Positions 47,001 through 58,100 of a stretch of 64,000 nucleotides of DNA are shown piece after piece. Made by a program: the position numbers and the translations under genes. This DNA is from Theristus sp. LFF4_11 (lineage: Eukaryota; Nematoda; Chromadorea; Monhysterida; Xyalidae), in NCBI GenBank assembly GCA_030248135.1, contig JASANC010004792.1:1-64000 (forward strand), given 5' to 3'. Position 1 is the stretch's first letter. Each line of letters begins with the position of its first letter. Under the pieces are notes generated by a model. That model did no database searches and had not been told where the DNA came from. It saw only the letters and a program-made list of their open reading frames with translations.

Positions 47001-48269
47001 CTGACTGAACGAAAGAGAAAGAAATCAACAGAAAGAAACGATATCAAGGTACAGTGTGTTTCTTTAAACGTGTCATCCTTATTCAGCAAAATGCAGAGCT
47101 CGCGATAGAAGAAGTGACAAGATCGGAGTGACAAGAAACCATAATTAGCCACAAATAGGGGGTTTGATTTCAGCCCAAACATTTCACTATTATTGACAAC
47201 TTGACATCGATCTAAGGGTTTCAAAAGGCTTTGCATTGTGACTCCATTGAATCCGATTTCAGCACCTGGCTTGGTGGTGGCCAGCGGCACGTCGGTGGAC
47301 ATTTTTTTCACCAGTTTACACCGTGATCCGGAACATTGGCCGCAACCGGAACAGTACGATCCGGACCGATTTCTGCCCGAGCAAGTCGCCACGCGCCATC
47401 CGTTCGCGTTTCTGCCATTTTCAGCGGGTCCTCGCAACTGTATCGGTTTGTTTTTGGAACGGTTTTTTGGTGAACAACTCTGGCTGCAGATTACTATAGA
47501 TTGAATGGAGAGATGAATTGTATGAAATTGACGGTGGGTAATTTGTGGTCTGTTAACAGAAAACGGTTCGATAGGCACCCAAGTGTGTTTGAGCTGTTTT
47601 GGAGGCCCGTTTCTGGTGAGCACTTAGGCAAGGAAAAGATCGCTTAAAATCAACTCAGTTTTAATGAAACAGCACGCTTGCTTTTACGCTGAAAAGTAAG
47701 TCCGACCAGGTGTCCGGTGTCCTGTCCGCCTGGGTGTCCCTTGTGTGGTGTTCCGGAAAAACAAGTGGCAACAGCACACTCAGCGTTTTGGCGCATTTCA
47801 GCAATCGAACTCCAAATTACAGCGAATCAACGTCGTCGTTGTTGTTCACGTGATGCATGCGCTCTGTGCAGAAATTGCTGCGGGGGCGGACAATGTTGAA
47901 GTCTGCACAGAAAGCCTGCATCACGTGACCATCAACCAATCAGCGGATTCCCTATAATTTAGAGTTCGACTGTACTTGCGGGTCACGGGCATCGCGGACA
48001 CCATGGCGGACAGGAGGACAGTGGACAGCAGTTCGGACTTTTTTTAGCGTGTTTCAAGCGACACCAACGTTACACAATTTTCATTTCTGGAATTTTTTCC
48101 AGGCCAACGATTCGCGATGCTCGAGCTGAAAATGGTGATGGCGAGCATACTGTACGAGTTCGAGTTGCACTGCGTGCTGAGACCGCAAGAGCTGCAGAAC
48201 AATTATGCAATGGTGCTGAGACCGGAGACGCCCGTGGAAATCACGTTCACACCGAGATTACTGAAATGA
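44031..48269 (+). CDS. CYP4-type cytochrome P450, with one frameshift
   Basis: This is a microsomal haem monooxygenase of the CYP4 clan (fatty-acid or xenobiotic hydroxylation by family). Exons: 44031-44202, 44448-44554, 44694-44782, 45206-45403, 45783-45991, 46196-46393, 46518-46620, 46780-46917, 47263-47445, 48103-48269, about 520 residues. An N-terminal anchor ([16 protein letters not shown]) comes first. Landmarks are [12 protein letters not shown], the I-helix EGHDTTS, the ExxR motif KESQR, the PERF-type DPDRF and the haem-ligand signature [10 protein letters not shown]. All junctions fit except exon 4, which is one base too long: GFHYEIL is in one frame and LSALDIIC in the next, with the shift near 45261-45275. 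Either a sequence error or a disabling mutation. The exon-2 acceptor has a weak T-tract. Confidence 0.88.
44908..45189 (-). mobile_element. MITE, CCGTAAAGTCTTGC family, copy 2
   Basis: A 282-bp element has the same TA-flanked inverted ends as 37526-37792, in opposite orientation, sharing the GTCTTATAAGTGGGAGGA and TGTGTGACAACCTTATAAG blocks. Its right end (CGTTACGGTA) stops 16 bases before P450 exon 4, so the element's edge is part of the acceptor context. Confidence 0.9.
45685..45772. mobile_element. GGGGCATTCATGAA hairpin MITE touching a splice acceptor
   Basis: TATTCATGAAGCAGTATTTA and the mirrored TGCTTCATGAATGCCCCTT enclose an ~88-bp palindrome. The right end lies 10 bases before P450 exon 5 (45783), so the T/C tract of that acceptor comes from the element end. 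Confidence 0.8.
47694..48051. mobile_element. MITE with GGTGTCC ends, carrying a nested hairpin MITE
   Basis: Left end ACGCTGAAAAGTAAGTCCGA and right end GTTCGGACTTTTTTTAGCGT are inverted. Inside lies a TACAGTC-family hairpin at about 47799-47974 (GTTCACGTGATGCATGC against GCATCACGTGACCATCAACC). The pair fills most of P450 intron 9. Confidence 0.75.
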
Positions 48270-48715
48270 AGTGGCGGTGACTTTTGTTTCTGGATTGCTA
48301 TTGGACAGACGAGGATAATTACTTTTAAAAGAGTGTATTTATTTACGATTAAAAAGGAGTATTTGGATTTATATATTGTTCTGTCAAACAGAGTGTTGAC
48401 CCAACTGTTGATTCGTTTTTCTACACAACGCGTCAGTATGAAAAGCAAATCGAGTTGGAGCGGAATTCCGCTGATGATGCTGCCAACTTCTGTCAACGTG
48501 TCTCCGCTGACTCCGCCGAGTTGGTTGGCTGATATGTTCCGCGAAAATGATATTTCAACCGAACGACCACTCACTTTCATTCCACCTCACTTTGCATTTC
48601 CAAAATTCTAAAAAAAACTTTCCTATCCCAAAAAGGCTACTCGTCCGGTATATACTTCCAAACCACACCATCCCCCCAAAAACAACAACAACAACCAAAC
48701 GAAAAACTCATCATC

Positions 48716-50759
48716 ATGCCGTCGAGAAAAGCAACCAGCAGCAGCGACAACAGCTCAATTTCGACGACCGGTTTTGAGGCGACTTCCAGCACCTGGCGAC
48801 GACGTCACGTCGACAACGACGACGGCGACCGCTCGATCGTGCCCGAAGAGGTGCAGGATCGAATTCGACAGTTGGACTATCGCGTGAGACACGAGCGACA
48901 CACGCCCATTCGATACAACAAGTCACTCAGGGTCAGTCTGGGATGGGTGATTGGAATGTTGTGCTTGGCTGTTCAAGAATTCACGCTGGGTGTCCGCTGG
49001 AAAAAAGATTCTTTTTTTTCAATCCACCACTCAGAAGCACGTCTGCGCAGCGGACGACTTCTGCGAGGGTTGCGCGGCGATGACGCCAAATGATATGCCG
49101 GGTCATTTGTTCTGGGACGAAGTGGAGATGAAACGCCACGGATGGATGGACTCGCACGGGCGACACTGGACGATGATCGAGCCGTCCGATGAGTTGCAGA
49201 TGTTCAAACGGGGCGAGGTGCGGTTCGCTTCGGTGGTTCTTGAATTGGCTGCTTGAATCGGTGCATTCGAACTCTGTTGAGCGCTGATTGGTCGGGCAAA
49301 CATTGATGCAACCAATCAGCGTAAACCAGATTAGTTTCTGAAGCATTAAATCATTTGCTCACCTGACATTCAAAAACCAGTCACTCAAACTGCAAAACCG
49401 CCAACATTGCCAACGACAGGTCGACCGCCACGGCAACCACAACCACCAGCAGGTGCCACTGAGTCTCGCCAACTCTGACGCCAACCTGACGACAGCCGTG
49501 CCCGGCGTCGAACATCGCTGCGAGCGCACCGCCAGCAATCACGCGCAGCACGTGACGTTCCGTGCCGCTGTTCATGAGATACCCGTTGAGGAGGAGGAGG
49601 GCGGCGACGTCGAGCCGGACGATCTCGAGCCGCCGGTTGCGTGCAAGGCACGTTTTGCGGGAACGGGCGTAATTTTTCCCTGTTGTTGTTCCATCGTGAT
49701 ATTTACTTTGCTCTCTGCACGTTTTGAAAAAAATCTGTTGTGTTTTTGCTGTTGGAGGGGTGGTATTTTATCAGTCGTGTAACCGGACCTTTACTGCAGA
49801 CATTTCCCAGTTCGGATATTTACCGCTCCCTACAGTTCCCGTTCAGACTCTTCCCGTTCGGAAATTTTTCATGGAAACCAGTCTCGTCCGGAACTTACCC
49901 GCGCGCACATTTCCCGTTAGGACATTGTTCGGACATTTTCGGGCATTTATCGCGCGGAACTTTTTTTTGTTCTGACATTTGCCGCTCGGACATTTCCCGT
50001 TTGGGCTTTTACTAGGCAGAAGTTTTTCCGTTCGCATGTTTTCCGCGCGCGCGATACCAGTTCGATCATTGCCAGCGCGAACATTTCGGCGTTCAAACCT
50101 TTTTCACGTTCGGACATTTCCGTTCAAAAATTTCATTACCGTGAGGACACTTCGCGCGAGGACATTTTACGCGGCGGAAATTCCCTTTTGCTTCTTGTGG
50201 CAGCGTGTAGCTTTCTTCATGTTCTAAAATTTTACAACTTTTTCGTTTTTTTTCAGGTTGACAGCGCTGCTCGTGTCCGATTGGCCGCCGTGTCCGAGGT
50301 CGGTCGAAAGGAGTATCGAGTGCCCGGTGGTGGCCGACTAACGTTGGTTTTTTTGTTGATTGATGATTTTTCGCAATTCATCGAGTCATGGTATTGAATT
50401 TTGAGTTCTCTGGAAACTCTGAACTTTTTCCGCCCAACCTGCACTAAAGTGCTCTTAAAAATTGAACAGTAGGTGTACAATGTAGCATGCACTAACTCTC
50501 CATTTTGGTTGCATTCTTTTTTAGGAGTCTCTTTTGTCTCGCATCTCATTCTAAATAAACTTTCCAATTGTTTCAGATTAAAAAAAACAAACAACTTCCC
50601 CTTCTCAGGACCTGGTGCGCCCTGGAAGACCGTGCGTGGTACCTGCGGACGCCACGATCGTTCCTCTACTATGAGCATCAGGCGGACGGATACCGACTGG
50701 CGGTCACCTATCAAAACGGCGTCACACGGAGACTCGAGCTGAAACCAAAGGCTCGTTGA
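48716..50759 (+). CDS. Unrecognised five-exon gene, Cys/Trp-containing protein
   Basis: Exons 48716-48931, 49035 to 49232 or 49235, 49381-49668, 50257 to 50298 or 50319, and 50577-50759 all join in phase 0, giving about 308-316 residues. The N-terminus is Ser/Thr-rich and then basic. Exon 2 holds CAADDFCEGCAAM and FWDEVEMKRHGWMDSHGRHW. Exon 3 is His/Gln-rich with an acidic patch (VEEEEGGDVEPDD). The last exon ends with a Tyr-rich strand-like block (FLYYEHQADGYRLAVTYQN) and a basic tail. No family recognised. Exon 3 is the weakest: the opposite strand is open there too and would encode a hydrophobic segment. The gene ends 1.35 kb from the convergent ANKRD50 stop. Confidence 0.5.
49786..50178 (+). 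repeat. Degenerate ~15-bp minisatellite (ACATTTCCCGTTCGG)
   Basis: Variants of TTCGGACATTTCCCG recur through about 390 bp, often with GCGCG inserts. Because the unit is near 15 bp, open frames with PVRTF- and FPFGH-like repeats appear; these are by-products. It lies in the third intron of the 48716-50759 gene. Confidence 0.7.
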
Positions 50760-52111
50760 TGATACATACATCTACACAACTGCCACCTGTTTCTGCAGTC
50801 GTTTTTTGCGTTTGGAATGAGCTGTCACTGAAAACCGACCATTTTCAACCATTATTTCAAACTACAGCGCTGAACGCTCTGCTCCATTTTGTTTGGCTAC
50901 CGCTGGTCTGAGGGTTCAGTAAATTGTTTGGAAATTGTTTTTTCAGTGGTAATTTGATCAGCAACTAAATCAAACAAAGAAATTGAAGGTCAATGGACTT
51001 CAACAGCACTGAGAACGCCTACTCAACGCCAAATTTGTTGAGCTGCCAGCGGTATAACTGCACAAAATCCAAAATCGTGAAAAATGCGCGAAAAATTCTC
51101 AGTTGCTGAGTTTTGAGTGGAAAGAAACGCAACAAAGTGTGATGAACTACGTACGGAATGGCCGATTAAACATGGCAGCTTTTTTCAGGGTGCAAGGAGC
51201 GCGCGAAATTTGAATGAAAACAGAAAGACGTTCAGAAACCCAATTGTGTGCCGAATTTGACGTGGTTTTTGAACTAATTCATTTTTCGTGTTGTTTTGTT
51301 CATTCTTACTCTTCTGCACATTATGATTGGGAATTATCTTGGCATTATTGAAAAATGACAACTCCTTGTCTGCGACTGATCCCGCCTTGATGGAAAATAC
51401 AAGGACTGCCTTATTTATTCGGCTGTGCTGTACCATCAAGGAACAGGAGCAGCATCAGAATTTTCTATCAATAGGGCTGCTACTCAGGAAACTTTTCTTC
51501 TCTGCAGTGCGGCAGTTCAAACCGGTGATCAATTTTACGTTTTCTTCAGCGTTTCCAGGGGCAAAGCCAAGCGCCCGCCGTGACTCCACCGACCACTCGG
51601 GAGGCATCATCGCCTGAAGTGCGCAACGGAAACATTGAATCGCCGCATAGTAACAAACGCAAGCCAATCACCAAAGTGTACAGCTCGGATGTGTTTATCT
51701 AACAGATTTCCGTACGCTTTTGCTGTCGAACACGTTTTTTCATGCAACTAGCTGATTGGTCGTATTAAAAACGGCCACACACTGTTTCGCTGAGTCTACC
51801 GCTTGTTTGATTACGTTGCATGGTGAATTTTGTGTTGGACACGGTATCGTGACACAAGAAAATGGATGTTGATTGATTTGCAGTTCTGCCACGTAATTCA
51901 CCATGAAATACTGGTTTTATCGAATGACACGCCAATAAAAGTTCACAATGCTCCGGGTAAATTTGTACTTGCACACATTATATCATCATCAACCACGATC
52001 GATCAACAAGCACACACACACACACAGGGATCACAATGAACAATCGAGAATGCACAGCGAGGTCAGCAGCAGAACGCAACATCATTTTTTGTACAAAAAA
52101 AGCCAACAATC
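50760..52111. other. Convergent intergenic gap between the 48.7-kb gene and ANKRD50
   Basis: Contains a dispersed repeat at 51152-51441, a fragment of the AGCTGATTGG hairpin family near 51748, and a short CACACA run at 52010-52025. No gene is supported. Confidence 0.55.
51152..51441 (+). repeat. Dispersed repeat shared with an ANKRD50 intron
   Basis: TACGGAATGGCCGATTAAAC through GGCTGTGCTGTACC matches 58107-58361 over its length. Long identical runs include CATGGCAGCTTTTTTCAGGG and GTGCAAGGAGCGCGCGAAAT. It has no evident inverted ends or coding potential. Confidence 0.85.
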
Positions 52112-55100
52112 TCAAACAACAGTGGTCTCCGTCGAGGTCGACATCAGAAACCGCTCCAACTCCGCAGTCGCCTGCTCGAGTTCGTGCGTCGTCGCGCAGA
52201 ACGAGGCACACTGGCTCGGTTGGTCGCGTTCACTGCTCGTGTCCGTGTCCTTGCGACAGTCGGGCGTCACCAGCGTCGGCGGCGGCAGAACGATCAGCGC
52301 GGTCGTCGTCGCATTCGTCTCGGACGCCGTCCTCCGTGGCGACGCGACCGAATACGCGTGCGGCTGTTCACGTTTCGCAGTGCGCCCGCTTCGAATCTTT
52401 GGATTCGTCGCGATCCGGCTGCGACGACGCCTCGACGAGCTCGTCGTGCTCGACGACGCCGTGTTCGTGGAGGAGCCCAACATCAGATCGGTCGTTGGGC
52501 CGTTTCTGGGCGACTTGTTTGCGCAATTGCTCGAGTCGTCGAGTGGATTCGAAATGTTGAAGATGCCGCTGAATGGGCGGGCGCACGAGCTGCAATAGAT
52601 GGGGTTTTGAAATTGGTTCCATCCAGAAGACAATTTCACCGTTGAGTGGGACTGAAGTTGACAATTTCAGCGACCAACAAATGTGCAAACAACAACGAAC
52701 TTTTTTGGTCTCAAAGAGCAGACATTTCATTTAATTAAAAAAATTTCTTACCGATCGAACAACTGCTTCGCGAACGTCTCCTGTTGGCAGTCAGGCGAGG
52801 CGCAGGTCGAACTGAGACTGGACGACTGATCACTGCTTCGATTCGTTCGATTCGTCGTCTGACCCATCGTCCACGTCACTGGAGGGGACGAGTCACCAAC
52901 GCTGACGCCAGACGTTGACGTGGTGTTGTTCGGGCTGAGAATCATTTTTTGGGGTGAATGAAAAGACGACTTTGCTACATTTGACCGGATGGAATGACGA
53001 AAATTTTCGGTTTCGTCTCTACAAGCATTTCAGTTGACAGACAAATATAAAAAAACAATACGAGAATTGCCCATGTCAGTGTGCTCTACCAACCTGCCAC
53101 GATTGTGTTGACTGTGATTGTGACGGTGATTGTACATTGACGATGATAGACGGGTGGGTGAGATTCCGTTGTATGAAGACGAGGAGTGACTTCGTGGAGA
53201 GGAGTGAGCTGGTTGGGACCTGTGGTTGTTGTGGTCGGCTGATGAGGCAGACGCGAGCATTGCGACGAGGCTGTGATGACCTGCAATATTATTTGGAGTG
53301 GATTATGACATATTCATGGATATCCATGGACATATCTGTAACTTTATGTATATTCACTGACATATATGACACTTTTAAACGACATTTCTGTATAACTAGT
53401 TGACATTTATGCAACACTAGCTTTTTGCATCTCCATCGAACAGCAAACATTTGACAGCACACAAACATCGGTACAAAGATTTCGATGTACCAAACCCGAT
53501 CAACAATGAAAGTCGGCTCACCCGCCAACGCAGCAACGTCGACCGGCGTCCTCCCGTAGACGTCGCGATGCGCACAATCCGCATTCCGCTGCAGCAGCAG
53601 TTTCACGGCCGATTCGTTGCCGAGTTGCGCTGCGACGCTGAGCGCCGTCGCACCCTGGCGGCAGGCGGCGTTCGCGTCCGCGCCGCGATCCAACAGCGTA
53701 CGCGCGGCGGCCAACTGGTCGACCCACAGCGCCGACATCAGCGGCGTGCGCTCTGCGAGAATATGGGAATGCGTAATTTTCGAGTTTTCTGTCGAATTTT
53801 CCAGTTTCTTGTTTTTTTTTCGAATTTCTTGTGAGTCACTCCGGTGGTTCAGTTTTTATTTTGTTTAAAAAGTGCAGTGAAAATAGAATTGTGCGCCGCG
53901 AGTTGTTGATTTGTTGGTGACTCTTTTGAGCACAAATGACGGGTCCCGGTGTCAGACAAGACTTAGAGGACAAGCTACCAGTGTCCACCAGTCAGGCAGT
54001 CTGACTTGCCGGTGCACCCCCTCCCCCAAATCACACCTTCTGAATCAGCCGCCTCAATATCACTGCCATACGTCAGCAGTACATCGATGGTCGCGGTGTG
54101 GCCGAGTGCGGCCGCAACGTGCAACGCAGTGCGTCCATGCCCGTCGACGGCACTGTGCCGCGCGCCACACCGCAGCAGACATTGAACGACCGAACTGCTG
54201 TCCGGCGTCGCCACGGTCGCCAACAGGAGCGACAAACCGTCGACGTCGACCGAGTTCACGTCGGCGCCGCGGCGAAAGAGCAGTTCGACTGTGGGAATGT
54301 GACCGTGCAGTGCGGCGACGCGAATCGGTGTCCAGCCTGGAGCGGTTAAAAAGCAGAAACTTGAGATGGGTGTCCGTATCATATTCTTTCGTGAAGTTTT
54401 GTGTTTTTCGCAAAATACCATAGATAAACGGGACTCTCTAACGATCCAAATCCATTTTCCGACCGAGGTAAGTATGTGCGTCAATGACGGAGCCAGCGTC
54501 GACCAGCGCTTGCACTGCCTCGACGTGTCCTTCTTGTGCGGCCAAATACAACGCCGTTCGTCCTTCCTTATCAACGGCCGAAACAGACGTGGAGCAGGTC
54601 TAAGAAACGAGATACAACGGGATCAGTCAAACGTGAAACGATCAGACAAGCTAAAAATTTGGGTACTTTGTGCATGATAAGCGGACTTACATGTATGTTT
54701 GAGCTCATAACGTCATTTCGGTGCGACCGACATGTTACAACAAATAGACTATACCTGCGTCGCACACAACCGCGCGCAGCAGTCGGTGCCGCCACTGATC
54801 GCTGCATGATGCAACGGCAACAGACCAGCGTGATCGGCGTGAAGCTCGTCGAGACCCAACGACAGGAGCCGATCCACAACCTCGCAATGACCTGACAGAT
54901 AAATTATTCGTTTTATGTTATTACAATTGTTTTATTTGATATGTGTATTTCAATTGTCGTCATGCAAGTATCACAAAGGAAAACACGTTTCCAATCTAGT
55001 TAAGCTGTGCACATAAACAAACAAACAAAAACGCCCACCCTGTGCGGCGGCGACTCCCAACGCCGTCCGTCCATCCACGTCCACACAGTCCGCGTTCGCA

Positions 55101-58100
55101 CCCCAATGCACCAAGCGTTCAACCAGCTGCACATGGCCGCAAGCAGCTGCAGCGCTTAACGGCGAGTTCTGCAGGTCGTCGCACAGGTCAACGTCGGCGC
55201 CTGGAATGGCAGAAAGGTATAACTTTGTAAAACATGTACCATCATAGAATTCTAAAAAGAACTTATACTTTCCAACTCTTCAACTACAAAGTGACCGACC
55301 AAGTTCGATGAGCAGCTCGCAGACGGCCGTCAGACCCTCGATCACCGCCGTGAACAGCGCCGTTCGCCCGAGCTTGTCGCGCAGGTCGATCGTGGCGCCG
55401 TCTGAAAAAAAGCGATCGCTGATAAAAAAATTAATCCTAACCAGAGCAAACGATTAGTACTTTGAAGCGATTCTCTGCCATAGGAGTAGATCCCGCAAGA
55501 AACAATGAACACACCGTCTACAGATCTGTGAGAAACCAGAAACCAAATTCATTGCCGTTCTCACGTTTCACAAGCATTCGCGCCACCGCCAAATGTTCGT
55601 CGGCGGCGGGCGGCGCAGCGATCGCGGTCAGTATCAGCGCACTGCGCCCGTCCGCGTCGACCGCGTCCACCTGAGCGCCCGCATTCAGCAGCAACTCGAC
55701 GATGCTCGAGTGTGCCATATAAGCGGCGGTCATCAGCGCGGTTCGCTGCTGATCGTCGCGGGCGTCGACGACCGCACCGCCCCGCTCCAACAACAGACGG
55801 ACGACGTCGCGATGACCCGCCCACGCGGCGGCACGCAACGCACGCCGGTGGTCGCTTCCGCAGTGGTCGACCGAGGCGCCTGCAAAAATGAATGTGACTT
55901 TATTTGTGAAATATGCGGAAGAAGACACAAGACCGACCACGAACAGGAACTGGAAAACACGATTGTCACTTGGCTTCAACAGCTGAAGACAGACACGTGC
56001 TCCAAACCGAATACAGATCGTTTTCACTTGTATAAAATCAAAAAAGCTATCTAATGGAGCAGACAACTCGACAACAGGGAGATGCCTACCTACTCTGTTA
56101 ATTCTGCCCAATCGATGTGCTTGCTCTCAAATTTCCTAAAAGTCAAAACGTTTCTCAACACTCCAGCACGCACCGCATCGCAGCAGCGTCTCGACCGTTT
56201 CGAAATGCGCCGCAAACGCGGCCGCCCTCAGCGGCGTCCACTGTTCATGACCAACGCGATCAACGTCGGCGCCGCAGCCTGCCAGTGCGTCGACGACTTG
56301 CGCGTGACCGGCGCGCGCTGCGAGGCAGATGGCCGTGTCGCCGCGACTGTCCTCGGCGTCCACGTAGACGCCGGAGGCGAGCAGACGTTGCACGACACGC
56401 AGCTGGCCGCTGGCGGACGCCTCGTGCAGCGCGCAACGATCGTCGCTGTCCAGCTGCAAAAGTTTTTTTGGGTGTCAGTTTTTTGGATCTTGGTCGGTCG
56501 ACTGGTGAACGACTGCAACGACAGTGCTGCTACCGTCTCCGCGGTTTCGCTCGGTAGACGCAGGAAAATTTTCCATTTGCTACTCGTGAGTGTCGCGGTA
56601 GACAATGGGTCGTACGGTACGTGGGACTGCTTTTTTCACAGCAAGGGACGAAGATCCATTGTACTCACCAGTTCGAGCCTTTGATTCCTTTGTATTCACT
56701 GAACTGAACACTAAAAATTGCAATATAATATTCGCAATTCACCGGAAAATCATCGGCCAACAGTTCATCTTTCCCCGACGAACTCCGTCCCTCCGCGTCG
56801 TCATAATCCTCATCCACATCACCATTGACCATCCGTTTCGCATTGCATTTCTCGCTCAACGCAGTCTCCTCGTGCGGACTGAGATGCACAAAGTCAGCGC
56901 CGGCCTCCAGCAGCAGTTTCGTCGTCGCCGCGTCAATCACGGGACAGTCGAGGATTAGATCATGCACCAGCGCACCGGAAGCAACCATGAACGCGGCGCG
57001 TTGCTTCAACAGTGAACTGGTGTCATTGTTGTTGTTGTTGGTGGTGGAGTTGTCGACGAATGGTGGACTGCTGGGACTGAGCGACAGATGATAGGCGAAA
57101 CAGACGATCTGCTCCGGTGAGAGGTCGGCGCCGATAGCGGCGTAGCTCAGTGCCAGCGCGCCGTGGCCCTCCGCCGGGTCACAGAGATACCTGGAAGTTG
57201 GATGTGATTCAGAATTTGTGATTCTCTACAACAGGAGTTATCTTTTTTATAGTCCTGCGACTCATTGACAGAAAATCAGCTTTGTTTTTGACACGGCAAT
57301 TCACGATTGCTGAAATGACAAGCCCTATCAATTGAGTTCAAACTGAATTGAGTGCAATTCAATTCAAATCGAATGCCTTCAAAAGGTACGACTGGCTTTT
57401 CGACAGTTATGAATTGCCAGATCGAGTGTGAAACTAATTGCCATTCTACGTCGGTAAACGCCTCTAGTCGAAACACCAAAAACATAACTGTGTGAATCAA
57501 CAAAAAATTGTATTGTGAAAGAGGCAAGAATTCCGACTCAAACAAAAAACCAATTTAAACTGACCTCCGCGTGCAATACTTCACGTCGACCAGCCACTGC
57601 TCGAAACTCGGATGGAATATCATAACGGTCGAGTCCGAACTCAGACACCGAATGTGCTGTTCTCCGTTTGCTGCCAACTTCAAATCGACCGATTTCACCG
57701 CCGGTTCGTACTCCAACAACAACGGGCCCATGCACCGGAGTGACTCGGCAAACACGACCTTCGTTAACTGTTGCATTCGAGCTTTCGCGATTCGATACAG
57801 ATCACGGACCGTAGGCGGACTGCGGTTGGCGAGCAGAATTTGCAACAATAAGCGAACCAATGGGAAGATGTTGCTAGCGGAGAATAGTCGCTGGCACAGC
57901 CACAGGTAGAGACCGTTCAACGTCGCCGGAATGTGGTTGACCTCGCGCAGGCGAATGAAGCCGTCGCGGACGCCGTCCAGTACGAGCTGCAGGTAGAGCA
58001 CGCAGCCGGCGCTCTTGATGTGCAACTGGTTCAGTGCCTGGAAGGAATGGATAGAAGTGAGGTTTAGGACATGTTAAAATATGTGGATACAAGTGGATCC

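Noticed and set aside
49381..49680. Minus-strand hydrophobic frame (LLVVVVAVAVDLSLAMLAVL) as a membrane protein exon
   Set aside because: The plus-strand reading joins its neighbours with consistent phase 0 and GT/AG borders; I found no minus-strand partner exons. Kept as a doubt in the findings.
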